A DNA stretch of 64,000 nt from Halomonas sp. LR3S48 (GTDB lineage Bacteria; Pseudomonadota; Gammaproteobacteria; Pseudomonadales; Halomonadaceae): contig NZ_CP107009.1 of NCBI RefSeq assembly GCF_025725665.1, positions 4,154,001 to 4,218,000 of the forward strand, given 5' to 3'. The notes beneath the pieces are model-generated. The model saw only the letters and a list, made by a program, of their open reading frames with translations, searched no databases and had not been told where the DNA came from. The position numbers and the translations under genes are program-made. Position 1 is the stretch's first letter. Every line of letters starts with the position of its first letter. Shown here one piece after another: positions 7,912 to 20,943 of the stretch.

Positions 7912-8838
7912 ATGCATGTACTGGTTCTGGGCGCGGCTGCTGGCGGCGGCTTTCCCCAGTGGAACTGCAACTGTTCACTCTGTCGCGGCCTGCGCGACGG
8001 CAGCATCGCGGCCACCCCTCGCACTCAGTCGTCGATCGCCATCAGCAGCGACGGGAAAAACTGGCTGTTGTGCAATGCTTCTCCCGACATCCGCACCCAG
8101 CTGGCCACCAATCCCGAACTGCATCCGCGCCGGATCCCGCGCGACAGTGGCATCGGCGGAGTGCTGCTGATGGACGCACAGATCGATCACGCCACCGGCC
8201 TGCTGTCGCTGCGCGAAGGCTGCCCCTTTGACGTGTGGTGCACGCCCAACGTGCATCAGGACCTGAGCAGCGGCTTCCCTCTGTTCACCATGCTGAAGCA
8301 CTGGGGTGGCCTGAACTGGCAGCCCATCGGCGTCGACGAAGCTCATCTCGAGGCCGAATTCGAGGTGCCGGCCTGCCCTGACCTGATATTTACCGCCGTG
8401 GCGTTGAGCAGCAACGCGCCGCCCTATTCGCCGCGGCGCGGAGCCCCCTCGCCGGGCGACAACATCGGCCTGCTGATTGAGGACCGCGATCGCGGCACGC
8501 GGCTGTTCTATGCGCCGGGGCTCGGCCGGCTCGACGAGCGGGTGCGTGGTTTTCTGCGCCGGGCGGACTGCGTGCTGGTCGACGGCACGCTATGGCATGA
8601 CGACGAGTTGATTCGCGCCGGCGTGGGCCAGGCCACGGGTGCCGACATGGGCCACCTGGCGCTGGCGGGCGTGGACGGTCTGCTGGAAGAACTGGCCGAC
8701 CTGCCGGCGTCCACCCGTCGGGTGCTGATCCACATCAACAACACCAATCCTATCCTCGACGAGCGCTCGCCCGAGCGAGCCACCCTGGGTGATGCCGGCA
8801 TCGAGGTTGCCTTCGATGGCATGCGCCTGGAGATATGA
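7912..8838 (+). CDS. pqqB: PQQ biosynthesis protein PqqB
   Basis: This 308-residue protein belongs to the metallo-beta-lactamase fold family and acts in PQQ maturation, where it is thought to hydroxylate the tyrosine of the processed peptide. The start [20 protein letters not shown] with the paired cysteines CNCSLCRG is the typical PqqB N-terminus. HIDH-type residues are replaced in this family by patterns such as [10 protein letters not shown], seen here, and the C-terminal [11 protein letters not shown] block is characteristic. I place the start at ATG 7912, since an upstream in-frame ATG would overlap the hairpin. It is the second gene of the pqq operon. Confidence 0.96.
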   Translation: MHVLVLGAAAGGGFPQWNCNCSLCRGLRDGSIAATPRTQSSIAISSDGKNWLLCNASPDIRTQLATNPELHPRRIPRDSGIGGVLLMDAQIDHATGLLSLREGCPFDVWCTPNVHQDLSSGFPLFTMLKHWGGLNWQPIGVDEAHLEAEFEVPACPDLIFTAVALSSNAPPYSPRRGAPSPGDNIGLLIEDRDRGTRLFYAPGLGRLDERVRGFLRRADCVLVDGTLWHDDELIRAGVGQATGADMGHLALAGVDGLLEELADLPASTRRVLIHINNTNPILDERSPERATLGDAGIEVAFDGMRLEI

Positions 8839-8904
8839 ACCGGCAACGTCGGATAACGTCACAACAATAACCATCATCACGCCATGCAAGGGAAGGAAGC
8901 GTCC

Positions 8905-9687
8905 ATGAGCTCCATCGCATCCCCTTTCGCCGCGGCCGAGACCGACGCGCCGGCCCTCTCTTCCGAAGCCTTCCGCGAGGCCCTGCTGGCCAAGGGCGCC
9001 TATTACCATATCCACCACCCCTATCAGGTCGACATGGCCGAAGGGCGCGCCACACCGGAGCAGATCCGCGGCTGGGTGGCCAATCGCTTCTATTACCAGG
9101 TCAACATTCCCCAGAAGGACGCCGCCCTGCTGGCCAACTGCCCCGACGCCGCCACGCGCCGCCGCTGGATCCAGCGATTGCTCGACCACGACGGTCACGA
9201 CGACGATGGCGGCGGCATCGAGGCCTGGCTGACCCTGGGCGAGGCGGTGGGGCTGACCCGCGACGAGCTGTGGGCGCAGGAGCACGTGCTGCCGGGTGTG
9301 CGCTTCGCGGTGGATGCCTACGTCAACTTCGTGCGCCGTGCCGACTGGCGCGAGGCGGCCATCTCATCGCTGACCGAGCTGTTCGCCCCCGAGGCACACA
9401 GGAGCCGACTCGACACCTGGCCGACCCACTACCCCTGGATCGACGAGGCCGGCTACGGCTACTTCCGCAAGCGCCTGAAGGAGGCGCGCCGCGACGTCGA
9501 CCACGGCTTGGAGGTGGCACTAGCGGTATGCACCACCGCCGCTGCCCAGCAGCGCGCCCTGGAGATCCTACAGTTCAAGCTCGACGTGCTATGGTCGATG
9601 CTCGATGCCATGACCCTGGCGTACGAGCTCGAGCGGCCGCCCTACCACAGCGTCACCGACCGGCGCGTCTACCACCGGGGGCTATGA
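8905..9687 (+). CDS. pqqC: Pyrroloquinoline-quinone synthase PqqC
   Basis: PqqC is the cofactor-free oxidase that carries out ring closure and the final eight-electron oxidation to PQQ. The 260-residue product has the family blocks [33 protein letters not shown] and [14 protein letters not shown], and ends with the [16 protein letters not shown] helix. I choose ATG 8905, with AAGGAAG seven or so bases upstream, over ATG 8884, which lacks a ribosome site. Its stop overlaps pqqD (ATGA). Confidence 0.96.
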   Translation: MSSIASPFAAAETDAPALSSEAFREALLAKGAYYHIHHPYQVDMAEGRATPEQIRGWVANRFYYQVNIPQKDAALLANCPDAATRRRWIQRLLDHDGHDDDGGGIEAWLTLGEAVGLTRDELWAQEHVLPGVRFAVDAYVNFVRRADWREAAISSLTELFAPEAHRSRLDTWPTHYPWIDEAGYGYFRKRLKEARRDVDHGLEVALAVCTTAAAQQRALEILQFKLDVLWSMLDAMTLAYELERPPYHSVTDRRVYHRGL

Positions 9688-9971
9688 TGACCATGATCGA
9701 ACCCGCTATCGTCTACCGCCTGCGCCCCGGCTGGCGCCTGCAGTGGGAGGAGGCCCAGGGCCGCCATGTGCTGCTTTATCCCGAGGGCATGGTGCAGCTC
9801 AACGACAGTGCCGGCGCCATCCTCACCCAGCTCGACGGCCAGCGCGACGTGGCGAACGTGGTGGCGAACCTGCAGGCCCGGTTCCCCGATGCTCCCGCCG
9901 CGGCGATCGAACAGGACGTGCACGAATTCCTGCTCGATGCCGCCCGACAAGGGTGGATCCAACATGACTGA
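9684..9971 (+). CDS. pqqD: PQQ peptide chaperone PqqD
   Basis: PqqD is the small RiPP-recognition protein that binds PqqA and presents it to PqqE. The 95-residue product has the typical blocks [30 protein letters not shown] and a C-terminal helix [14 protein letters not shown]. It starts at ATG 9684, overlapping the pqqC stop by four bases, and overlaps pqqE by eight. Two further ATGs follow within four codons, so the exact start could be up to three residues later. Confidence 0.95.
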   Translation: MMTMIEPAIVYRLRPGWRLQWEEAQGRHVLLYPEGMVQLNDSAGAILTQLDGQRDVANVVANLQARFPDAPAAAIEQDVHEFLLDAARQGWIQHD

Positions 9972-11111
9972 CCGTACCCATACCGCCGCCGTCCACGGCG
10001 CCACCGGCGCCCCCCTGTGGCTGCTCGCCGAGTTGACCTATCGCTGCCCGTTGCAGTGCGCCTACTGCTCCAACCCGCTCGACTTCGCCGCGGTGAAGGA
10101 GGAGCTAACCACCGACGAGTGGATCGAGGTGCTGACCCAGGCCCGTGCCATGGGGGCGGTACAGATGGGCTTCTCCGGCGGCGAGCCGCTGGTGCGCCAG
10201 GACCTCGAGACGCTGGTGGCCGAGGCGCGCCGGCTCGGCTTCTATACCAACCTGATCACCTCCGGGCTGGGGCTCGACGAGGCGCGCATCGCGGCGCTGC
10301 ACGAGGCCGGGCTCGACCATATCCAGATCAGCCTGCAGGCCTCCGACCCCGAGGTCGCCGCGGCGGTGGCCGGCTCGCCCAAGGCCCACGCCAAGAAGCT
10401 GGCCATGGCGCGCGCGGTCAAGGCCGCCGGCTACCCCATGGTGCTCAACGTGGTGCTGCACCGGCACAACATCGACCGCCTCGACGACATCATCGCCCTG
10501 TGCGACGAGCTGGGCGCCGACGCCGTGGAGCTGGCCAATTGCCAGATGTACGGCTGGGCCCAGCTCAATCGCGAGGGGCTGCTGCCCAGCCGCGAGCAGC
10601 TCGAGGTGGCCGAGGCCACCACCGCGCGCTGGCGCGAGCGGCTGGCGGCGCAGGGGCGCGACATGCGCCTGCTGTTCGTGGTGCCCGACTACTACGCCGA
10701 GCGCCCCAAGGCGTGCATGGGCGGCTGGGGCGCGATCTTCATGACCGTGGCGCCCGACGGCGCGGTGCTGCCCTGCCACAGCGCGCGGATGCTGCCGATG
10801 ACGTTCCCCAACGTGCGCGAACGCCCGCTGCGCGAGATCTGGTACGACAGCGAGGCCTTCAACCGCTACCGCGGCGACGCCTGGATGAGCGAGCCTTGCC
10901 GCAGCTGCGACGAACGCCACCAGGACGTCGGTGGCTGCCGCTGCCAGGCCTACCTGCTGACCGGCGATGCCACCGCCACCGACCCGGTCTGCTCGCTGTC
11001 GCCGGATCATCACCTGATCGAGGCCGCCCGCCGCGAGGCCGACGCCAGCGCACCCTCCATGGAGGTGCTGACCCCGCGCAACGTGCACGAGTCGCGGGTG
11101 TTCTGCCGTAC

Positions 11112-11115
<4 letters not shown>
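9964..11115 (+). CDS. pqqE: PqqA peptide cyclase PqqE (radical SAM/SPASM)
   Basis: PqqE is the radical SAM enzyme that crosslinks Glu and Tyr of PqqA. The 383-residue product has the [4Fe-4S] motif Cys28-x3-Cys32-x2-Cys35 (CPLQCAYC), the GGEP-type motif FSGGEPL, and the C-terminal SPASM cysteines in CMGGWG, LPCHSA, CRSC and GGCRCQ that hold auxiliary clusters. It begins inside the end of pqqD and overlaps pqqF by four bases, so pqqC to pqqF are translationally coupled. Confidence 0.97.
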
Positions 11116-14868
<3,753 letters not shown>

Positions 14869-14894
14869 CGCGTCCAAGGGACAAGGAGGCAACC

Positions 14895-15626
14895 ATGAGC
14901 TTGATGGACATGATCCAGCGCTGGTTCGGCGGCAAGCCCGCCCCGCCGCGTGCCGCGCCTGGCAGCAGCACGAGAACCGCCCCAACGCAGAGCACGCCCC
15001 GTACGCCGCCTCCCGCGGCGACAACGACAACACAGGGGAGTCAGCCCACCATGAGCCACCATAGCGTTCACATCCATCCCGCCGTCGACGACGGCGTCAA
15101 GCGGGGTAGCGAGAGTTTCACCGGTGGCAAGCTCTACTGCCGCTGTAGCAGCAACCAGGTCGAGGTGACGGTCGACGCCCAGTGCGCCCACAATCACGTC
15201 TGCGGCTGCACCAAGTGCTGGAAGCCCGAAGGCGCGCTGTTCTCGATGGTGGCCGTGGTACCCCGCGACCAGCTCCGGGTCACTGCCAACGAGGACAAGC
15301 TCGAGGTGGTCGATCCGGCCGCCGCCATCCAGCGCCACGCCTGCCGCGAATGCGGCGTGCACATGTACGGCCGCATCGAGAACACCGGCCACCCCTTTCA
15401 TGGACTGGATTTCATCCATACCGAGCTCTCCTACGACGACGGCTGGGCCGGCCCCGAGTTCGCTGCCTTCGTCTCGTCGATCATCGAGTCCGGCGCCGAC
15501 CCTGACAACATGAGCAACGTGCGCTCACGGCTCCAGGAACTGGGCCTGCCACCCTATGACTGCCTCTCGCCGCCGCTGATGGACGCCATCGCCACGCATA
15601 CCGCCAAGGCCAAGGGAGTGCTTTGA
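14895..15626 (+). CDS. gfa: S-(hydroxymethyl)glutathione synthase with N-terminal extension
   Basis: Gfa speeds the condensation of formaldehyde with glutathione to feed FrmA. The core of about 191 residues, from Met at 15051 ([15 protein letters not shown]), is a full Gfa: zinc ligands in YCRCSS, CGCTKCW and CRECGVH. The reading frame starts 52 codons earlier at ATG 14895, which has a much better ribosome site (AAGGAGG). The extension is a short amphipathic segment ([14 protein letters not shown]) and a Pro/Thr/Ala-rich linker. Both starts could be used; 15051 has GGGGAG ten bases upstream. The total of 243 residues is unusual for the family. Confidence 0.9.
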   Translation: MSLMDMIQRWFGGKPAPPRAAPGSSTRTAPTQSTPRTPPPAATTTTQGSQPTMSHHSVHIHPAVDDGVKRGSESFTGGKLYCRCSSNQVEVTVDAQCAHNHVCGCTKCWKPEGALFSMVAVVPRDQLRVTANEDKLEVVDPAAAIQRHACRECGVHMYGRIENTGHPFHGLDFIHTELSYDDGWAGPEFAAFVSSIIESGADPDNMSNVRSRLQELGLPPYDCLSPPLMDAIATHTAKAKGVL

Positions 15627-15675
15627 AGGGAGCGCTTTGATACGGGAAGACTTTAAGAAGAGAGGGCAAAACGCC

Positions 15676-15701
15676 ACGGGTCCGCCAATGTGCGGGCCCG
15701 T
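15676..15701. terminator. Bidirectional hairpin between gfa and the P-loop gene
   Basis: A 10-base-pair stem (ACGGGTCCGC against GCGGGCCCGT, one G-T pair) with a 6-base loop lies between the convergent ends of gfa and the 574-residue gene. It is placed to end transcription from both sides, though neither side has a long T run. Confidence 0.65.
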
Positions 15702-15714
15702 GTCGTTCTGACAG

Positions 15715-17439
15715 TTAACGCTCAGGCACTCCCAGCACGGCAAACAGCTCGGCGAGCCCCGCCTCCTGGCGCCTGGCCTGCAGCAGCTCGGCATCCTCCA
15801 CCGCGAAGCGGCCCGAGATGGCGCGCAGGTACGTCTTGCCGCTCGTGGCATCGACGAAGCGGACCTCCGGCACCTTGGCGAGGCACTGCTTGAGGAAGGT
15901 GCAGTTGTTGGCCACCGCGAGCACGTCGCCGCCAGGATAGACCTCTGCGGGGCACGTCGCCGCGGTGTTGATCTTCTTGTAGCGCTCGATGGCGACCAGG
16001 CCCAGGGGATCCAGGATATGGAGCATCTCGCGGGTGCCGTGGGCGACGATCGCCGGCGGGGTGTGCTTGGGCACACTGTTGTCGAGAAAGACGTACTTGA
16101 AGCGCGGCCGCGGGCTGTCCAGCCACTTGAAGAACACTCTGGGCATGCCGTCATAGGCTTCCACGCAGTGCCCCAGGAAGTCCGACACCGCCTTGTAGCG
16201 CCCCCGCTCCAGCCCTCGCTGCCAGCCCCGCTCCACCGTGGCTTCCGGCGGGGTGATGATGAAGTACATGTGCATCGTAGCGACGTACTTGGCGTAGGTA
16301 TCGTCGAGGATTCGCGCCACCGTCTCGGTGGAGAAGCTGTCGAAGCGAAAGCGGTCGATCAGCAGATGAGGAATGGTGCCGTCCCGCTGCGCCTTGTCGC
16401 GGATGTAGCGATCGAGCTTGGCGTCGATCAGCTTGACCTCCTTGCCCGCCAGGCGACCGGCGTACTTGTAGGCTTCCCCCAGCGCCTCATAGTCGAGCAG
16501 CAGGCGACGCCAGATGTCGGGGGTGATGGTGCCGTACCGATCCGGTGGCAGGCCCAGGTCCTGCAGCGTATGTCTCAGCAGGTGTCGCAGGGAGCTCTTG
16601 CCGGCCGCCGAGGCACCCTTGAGGCTGACCAGAATCGGCTCGTCGGCAAGAGGCACCCTATCGTAGCCCTCCTGCTCGATGGCCCGCTCGACGTTCGGCG
16701 CCAGCAGATGGCCGATCAGGCGGCTGCCGTAGTCGTTGCAGGCATGCCGAGTGATCAAGCGCACCAGCACTTCGCGGTCCATCCCGATATGGCCCTGGGC
16801 AGCGGCAGTCGAACTCAGCACACGGTAGGCGCTCTTGTAGACGGCCTGCTCCAGCTCGTCCCGGGCAGCCAGCCCGCGCTGCTTGATACCCTGGATAGCA
16901 TCGTGGTGGCGCTCCTCCAACGAGCGGCGATCCGGTGGCCGCGGCGGGGCGGGCCGCTTGCCCAGCCAACGAGCCAGCAAGGAGACGGGCTCGGCATCGC
17001 TCGCCTCCGGTTCGGGGGCGAAGGCTGCTTCCAAGATCTTCCCCGCCCTGCCTCGTATCGACGCGCAGAGTCGGTCGAATGCCTGCTGGAATGCCGGCAG
17101 CTGGGGAGAAAGGTAGTCGGCCAGGATCTTGAGCACGATGCGGCGGAAGTTGTGCCCCAGCACCTTTTCCTGTTCACCCTCATGCACCAGGATGTCGGCG
17201 GTGACCCGCACGATCAGCTCGTGCAGCACCAGGCGCTCGGCGCGGAACGCGACCAGTTCCTCCTCCTCGAGCCCGGTGAGCGCCCTTAGTTCGGGAATTT
17301 CGGCCAAGTCGGAAGAGACGTTGGCCGTACGATGAATGGTCTCCAGGGGCCGGTAGCGCCTGGGCAGGTCGGCCTCGAGGCCGGGGTTCCACGCCGAGAA
17401 CTCGGGAGCAGCTCGATCAAGCATAGGCGCCACGCACAT
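15715..17439 (-). CDS. Large P-loop NTPase/kinase-like protein of unknown function
   Basis: I cannot assign this 574-residue cytoplasmic protein to a characterised family. Residues 1-260 look helical and charged, with a Pro-rich linker near 160-170 (KRPAPPRPPDRR). A P-loop GASAAGKSS lies at residues 275-283, followed by ITPDIWRRLLLDYEALGEAYKYAG and a lysine-rich helix with LIDAKLDRYIRDKA. The spacing and the TPDxWR pattern recall zeta-toxin-type and other small-molecule kinases. The C-terminal third has FKYVFLDNSVPKHTPP and GREMLHILDPLG-like blocks. No antitoxin-like partner lies beside it. The start ATG 17439 has a weak ribosome site; Met6 is an alternative. Confidence 0.75.
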   Translation of the reverse strand: MCVAPMLDRAAPEFSAWNPGLEADLPRRYRPLETIHRTANVSSDLAEIPELRALTGLEEEELVAFRAERLVLHELIVRVTADILVHEGEQEKVLGHNFRRIVLKILADYLSPQLPAFQQAFDRLCASIRGRAGKILEAAFAPEPEASDAEPVSLLARWLGKRPAPPRPPDRRSLEERHHDAIQGIKQRGLAARDELEQAVYKSAYRVLSSTAAAQGHIGMDREVLVRLITRHACNDYGSRLIGHLLAPNVERAIEQEGYDRVPLADEPILVSLKGASAAGKSSLRHLLRHTLQDLGLPPDRYGTITPDIWRRLLLDYEALGEAYKYAGRLAGKEVKLIDAKLDRYIRDKAQRDGTIPHLLIDRFRFDSFSTETVARILDDTYAKYVATMHMYFIITPPEATVERGWQRGLERGRYKAVSDFLGHCVEAYDGMPRVFFKWLDSPRPRFKYVFLDNSVPKHTPPAIVAHGTREMLHILDPLGLVAIERYKKINTAATCPAEVYPGGDVLAVANNCTFLKQCLAKVPEVRFVDATSGKTYLRAISGRFAVEDAELLQARRQEAGLAELFAVLGVPER

Positions 17440-17517
17440 GCTGAGGTTTCAGGCCGATGGACGGCGGTCATGCCTCGACATTGGCCGAATTTCTCATGCG
17501 GGGCAATCTCGGCTCGA

Positions 17518-18726
17518 TCACGACTTCTCCTCGGCGGCAGCCGCCGCCCGCCGCACCGGCAGCGCCAGGGGCCGGTGCAGGACCAGGTACGCCGCGCAGC
17601 CGATCACCACGCCCCAGAAGGCCGAGCCCAGGCCGAACAGGCTCATGCCCGACGCGGTGGCCAGGAAAGTAATGATCGAGGCCTCGAGATGCTCCTTCTC
17701 GGCGGCCGCCGCGCTGAGGTTGCCGGCGATAGCGCCGATCAGCGCCAGCCCCGCCAGCAGGGCGACGAAGGTCACCGGCAGCGAAGTGAACAGCAGCACG
17801 ATGCTGCCCGAGAACAGCGCCCCGAGCAGGTAGAAGCCGCCGTTGGCCACGCCGGCCACATAGCGCCTGGCGGGGTCGGGATGGGCCGCCTTGCCGGTGC
17901 ACAGCGCCGCGGTGATGGCCGCCACTACCGTGGTGATGCCGCCGAACAGCGCCATCGGCAGCGACACCAGGCTCGTCACGGTGAGAATCGGCCGGGCCTG
18001 GACCTCATAACCGGCGCCGCGCAGGATCGCCATGCCCGGCAGGAACTGCCCGGTGAGACTGACCAGCGCCAGCGGCAGGGCCAGGCTCAGGGTCGCGCCC
18101 AGCGTCCACTCGGGGCGAATCGGCTCGGGCGACGCCAGCCGCCACGACACGCCCGCCAGGCTGGCGCCCTCCAGCAGCACCGCGAGCACGATTCCCACCA
18201 GCAGCAACAGCACCAGGAAGTAGCGCGGGAAGAGCCGCTTGAACCCCAGGTAGGCGGCGAGCATGCCCAGCGCCAGCAGCGGCGCCTCCTCCAGCGAGGT
18301 GAACACGCCGACGCCGAACTGGAACAGGATGCCGGCCATCATCGCTGCGGCGATGCCGGGCGGGATCAGCGCGACGATCCGATCGAAGGAGCCGCTCACG
18401 CCGACCGCGAAGACGATCAGCGCCGCGGTGATATAGGCGCCCACCGCCTCGTTCAACGACAGCTCGGGAAACAGCGTGACCAGAAGCGCCGTGCCGGGCG
18501 CCGACCAGGCGGTGACGACGGGCACCCTGAGCCACAGGCTCAGCCCGATGCCCGACACCGCGGCGCCGATGGAGATGGCCCACACCCAGGAGCTCATCAT
18601 CTGGGGGGAGATCTCCGCGCTCTGCGCGGCCTGGAAGAAGATCGCCAGCGGGCCGGCGTAGGAGATCAGCACCGCCACGAATCCGGCCGTCACGGCCGGC
18701 AGCGACCAGTCCTGGCGCAATGACAT
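17518..18726 (-). CDS. benE: BenE family benzoate/H+ symporter (first paralogue)
   Basis: This 402-residue inner-membrane protein has about a dozen hydrophobic segments and BenE family blocks such as VVTAWSAPGTALL, LSLNEAVGAYI, FDRIVALIPPGIAAAMMAGILFQFG and GITTVVAAITAALC. BenE carries benzoate with protons. It is the last gene of the cat-ben cluster but stands behind a terminator, so it may also have its own promoter. It is clearly less like the other two BenE-type genes in the window than they are like each other, and it is the best candidate for the true benzoate carrier. Confidence 0.85.
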   Translation of the reverse strand: MSLRQDWSLPAVTAGFVAVLISYAGPLAIFFQAAQSAEISPQMMSSWVWAISIGAAVSGIGLSLWLRVPVVTAWSAPGTALLVTLFPELSLNEAVGAYITAALIVFAVGVSGSFDRIVALIPPGIAAAMMAGILFQFGVGVFTSLEEAPLLALGMLAAYLGFKRLFPRYFLVLLLLVGIVLAVLLEGASLAGVSWRLASPEPIRPEWTLGATLSLALPLALVSLTGQFLPGMAILRGAGYEVQARPILTVTSLVSLPMALFGGITTVVAAITAALCTGKAAHPDPARRYVAGVANGGFYLLGALFSGSIVLLFTSLPVTFVALLAGLALIGAIAGNLSAAAAEKEHLEASIITFLATASGMSLFGLGSAFWGVVIGCAAYLVLHRPLALPVRRAAAAAEEKS

Positions 18727-18767
18727 GTTTCACCTCGCATGGAAGAGATGGGGGATTTCAAACGGAT

Positions 18768-18802
18768 AAAAAAGGCCCGTAGCGAGGGATCGACCACGGG
18801 CC
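18768..18802 (-). terminator. Rho-independent terminator after the second BenE gene
   Basis: On the minus strand GGCCCGT pairs with ACGGGCC at 18796-18802 and 18774-18780, and six T residues follow (18768-18773). It sits between the two BenE-type genes and should end most transcripts coming from the cat-ben operon. Confidence 0.8.
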
Positions 18803-18826
18803 AACGGAGGAAGGTCTGACCGCCCG

Positions 18827-20080
18827 CTAGCGCGCCGTGGCGGTCTCCCCCTGCGAGCTGCGAGACTCGCGGGAGAAATCGAAGTCGCGGAACTCCACCA
18901 GCATGGAAAGACCCGCCCCCAGCACCAGTGCCCAGAAGGAGGAGCCGATGCCGAGAATCTGGATCCCCGACACGGCGATCAGGAAGGAGAACATCGCCCC
19001 CACCTCATGCTTGCCGGAGAAGGTCATGTGCATGGCCGAGCTGATGACCCGCAGAAGCGCCAGCCCGGCGACGATGGCGATGAAGTAGCTCGGCATCGCC
19101 TCGATCAGGCTGAACACGAAGCCGTAGAAGGGCGCCGCCGTGACGAAGATGATGCCGACGATCACCGCCGCCACCCAGCGCTTGTCGTGGCTGCCGGCTT
19201 CCGGCCCCGAGCAGATCCCGGTCATCGGCGCGGCGATGCAGGTACTGTGCAGGTTGAAGAAGGCCGACACCATGGTGCCGAAGCCGCCCAGCGCGGTGAT
19301 TGCATTGGCCGGCGCGCTCTTGTAGCCCATGCCCTTGACCAGCCCCACCCCGGCCGGGGTCTCCATGCCGACGAGAATCAATGACAGCGGCAGGCCGTAG
19401 GCCAGGAAGGCCTCCAGGGTAAAGGCCGGCATGATGAACTCGGGCAGCTTGAAGGAGAACGTCACGCTCGAGAAATCGGCGCCGGAGAGCGCCATGTAGC
19501 CGACGCCCACCAGCAGCGTGACCACCAGCGGCGGTACCCGGCGCAGGTAGCGCGCGGCGAAGAAGAAGGAGAGGATCATGATCGCCGCCGGCACCAAGGC
19601 ATTCTGCAACGGCATCACCATGTTGGTGCCGAACTTGAGCAGGATGCCCGCCACCATGCCCATCACGATGGGCATCGGAATCAAGCGCATGACCAGGCTC
19701 ATCCACCCCGCCAGGCCTACCACCAGCGCGATGCCCCCGGCGATCAGCGTGGCGCCCAGCGCCTCGTTGAGGCCCACCAGGGGAATGACGGCGGCGAACA
19801 GCAGCGCACCGGGAATCGAGTTGGCCATCGGCAGCGGCAGTCGGTAGTAGGCCGGCAGGAACAGCCCGAACAGGCCGTTGATCATCAGGTAGCTGATCAC
19901 CCACAGCAGGGTGAACTCCTGGGGGAGCCCCGCCGCGGTGCCGGCGCTGATGTGGATGACGCCGGCGCTGAGGCCGAAGATCCCGGCCACCACGCCGGCA
20001 CTCAGGTTGTCGGCGTTGAGGTCACGGATGAAGTCGCGTGGCGCCGTGGCGAGTCCGGCGCCCTTCTCGATATGTTTCAC
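18827..20080 (-). CDS. BenE-type benzoate/aromatic acid H+ symporter (second paralogue)
   Basis: This 417-residue membrane protein has a short charged N-terminus (KHIEKGAGLATAPRDF) and then many hydrophobic segments, with PMANSIPGALLFAAVIPL, PMPIVMGMVAGILLKFG and FFNLHSTCIAAPMTGIC. The start is GTG 20080. It is very similar along its whole length to the 419-residue gene at 44386-45645 and more distantly related to the neighbour at 17518. It lies 71 bases after benD on the same strand, so it is probably co-transcribed with benABCD. Benzoate or a related aromatic acid is the likely substrate. Confidence 0.85.
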   Translation of the reverse strand: MKHIEKGAGLATAPRDFIRDLNADNLSAGVVAGIFGLSAGVIHISAGTAAGLPQEFTLLWVISYLMINGLFGLFLPAYYRLPLPMANSIPGALLFAAVIPLVGLNEALGATLIAGGIALVVGLAGWMSLVMRLIPMPIVMGMVAGILLKFGTNMVMPLQNALVPAAIMILSFFFAARYLRRVPPLVVTLLVGVGYMALSGADFSSVTFSFKLPEFIMPAFTLEAFLAYGLPLSLILVGMETPAGVGLVKGMGYKSAPANAITALGGFGTMVSAFFNLHSTCIAAPMTGICSGPEAGSHDKRWVAAVIVGIIFVTAAPFYGFVFSLIEAMPSYFIAIVAGLALLRVISSAMHMTFSGKHEVGAMFSFLIAVSGIQILGIGSSFWALVLGAGLSMLVEFRDFDFSRESRSSQGETATAR

Positions 20081-20151
20081 GGTGTACTCCAGGGGAATGT
20101 TGTTATCGTTGAGTGAGTGGTGCGTACCGGTGAACGTGGCGTGAAGAACGA

Positions 20152-20943
20152 TCAGCCGCTATCACCTCCCGCCACCGGCAATACGCTGCCGGTGATGTAG
20201 CCGGCCTCGCGCGAGGCCAGGAACAGGATCGGGCCGGCCTGTTCGTCGAGGGTGCCGTAGCGCCCCATGAAGCTGGTGGCCTTGGTCTGATCGATCAACT
20301 GCTGGTACCACGCCTTCTCCTGCTCGCTGGGCTCGGCGGTGTTGCGCGGGATCACCCGCGGCGGCGCCTCGGTACCGCCGGGGGCGGTGGCGTTGACGCG
20401 AATGCCGTGCTCGGCGTACTCGAAGGCCAGCGCCACGGTCATGGCGTTGACCCCGCCCTTGGCGGCGGCATACGGCACCCGGTTGATGCCGCGGGTGGCC
20501 ACCGAGGAGACGTTGACGATGTTGCCCCGACTCTCCAGCAGGTAGGGCAGCGCCGCGCGACAGCACCACAGGGTGGGAAACAGCGAACGGCGCACCTCGG
20601 CCTCGATCTGCTCCGGCCGGTAGTGCTCGTAGGGCTGGGCCCAGATGGTGCCGCCGACGTTGTTGATCAGCACGTCGACCCGGCCGTAGTGCCCCTGGAC
20701 CTGGCGCATCACGCCCTCGGCGCCTTCCCAGCTCTCCAGGTCGGCCTTCAGGGCGATCGCCTCGATGCCCGCCTCGCGCAGCTCGGCCGCCACTGCATCG
20801 ACATGCTCGGCGCGATCCACCAGCGCCAGCCGGGCGCCCTCGGCGCCGGCGCGCTCGGCGACGCGCCGGCCGATGCCCTGGGCAGCGCCGGTGATCACCA
20901 TCACTTGCTCCTGGAAACGTGAGCCTTCAAAACGCGCGCTCAT
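20152..20943 (-). CDS. benD: Benzoate cis-diol dehydrogenase BenD
   Basis: BenD oxidises 1,6-dihydroxycyclohexa-2,4-diene-1-carboxylate to catechol and CO2 with NAD. The 263-residue short-chain dehydrogenase has the cofactor motif TGAAQGIG, NNVGG, the active-site Ser in VNVSSVA and YAAAK (Tyr-x3-Lys). It starts at ATG 20943, overlapping the benC stop by four bases (ATGA). The upstream part of the open frame is inside benC and is not coding in this frame. Order benA-B-C-D is the standard one. Confidence 0.95.
   Translation of the reverse strand: MSARFEGSRFQEQVMVITGAAQGIGRRVAERAGAEGARLALVDRAEHVDAVAAELREAGIEAIALKADLESWEGAEGVMRQVQGHYGRVDVLINNVGGTIWAQPYEHYRPEQIEAEVRRSLFPTLWCCRAALPYLLESRGNIVNVSSVATRGINRVPYAAAKGGVNAMTVALAFEYAEHGIRVNATAPGGTEAPPRVIPRNTAEPSEQEKAWYQQLIDQTKATSFMGRYGTLDEQAGPILFLASREAGYITGSVLPVAGGDSG

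Noticed and set aside
10017..11111. A long open plus-strand frame that runs through pqqE and into pqqF
   Set aside because: The part before 11112 is Arg/Ala/Gly-rich out-of-frame reading of pqqE, which has clear radical SAM motifs in another frame. PqqF family sequence begins at 11112.
17332..18723. A 463-codon Gln/His/Arg-rich plus-strand frame
   Set aside because: It is antisense to the BenE gene and has low-complexity composition typical of a shadow frame.
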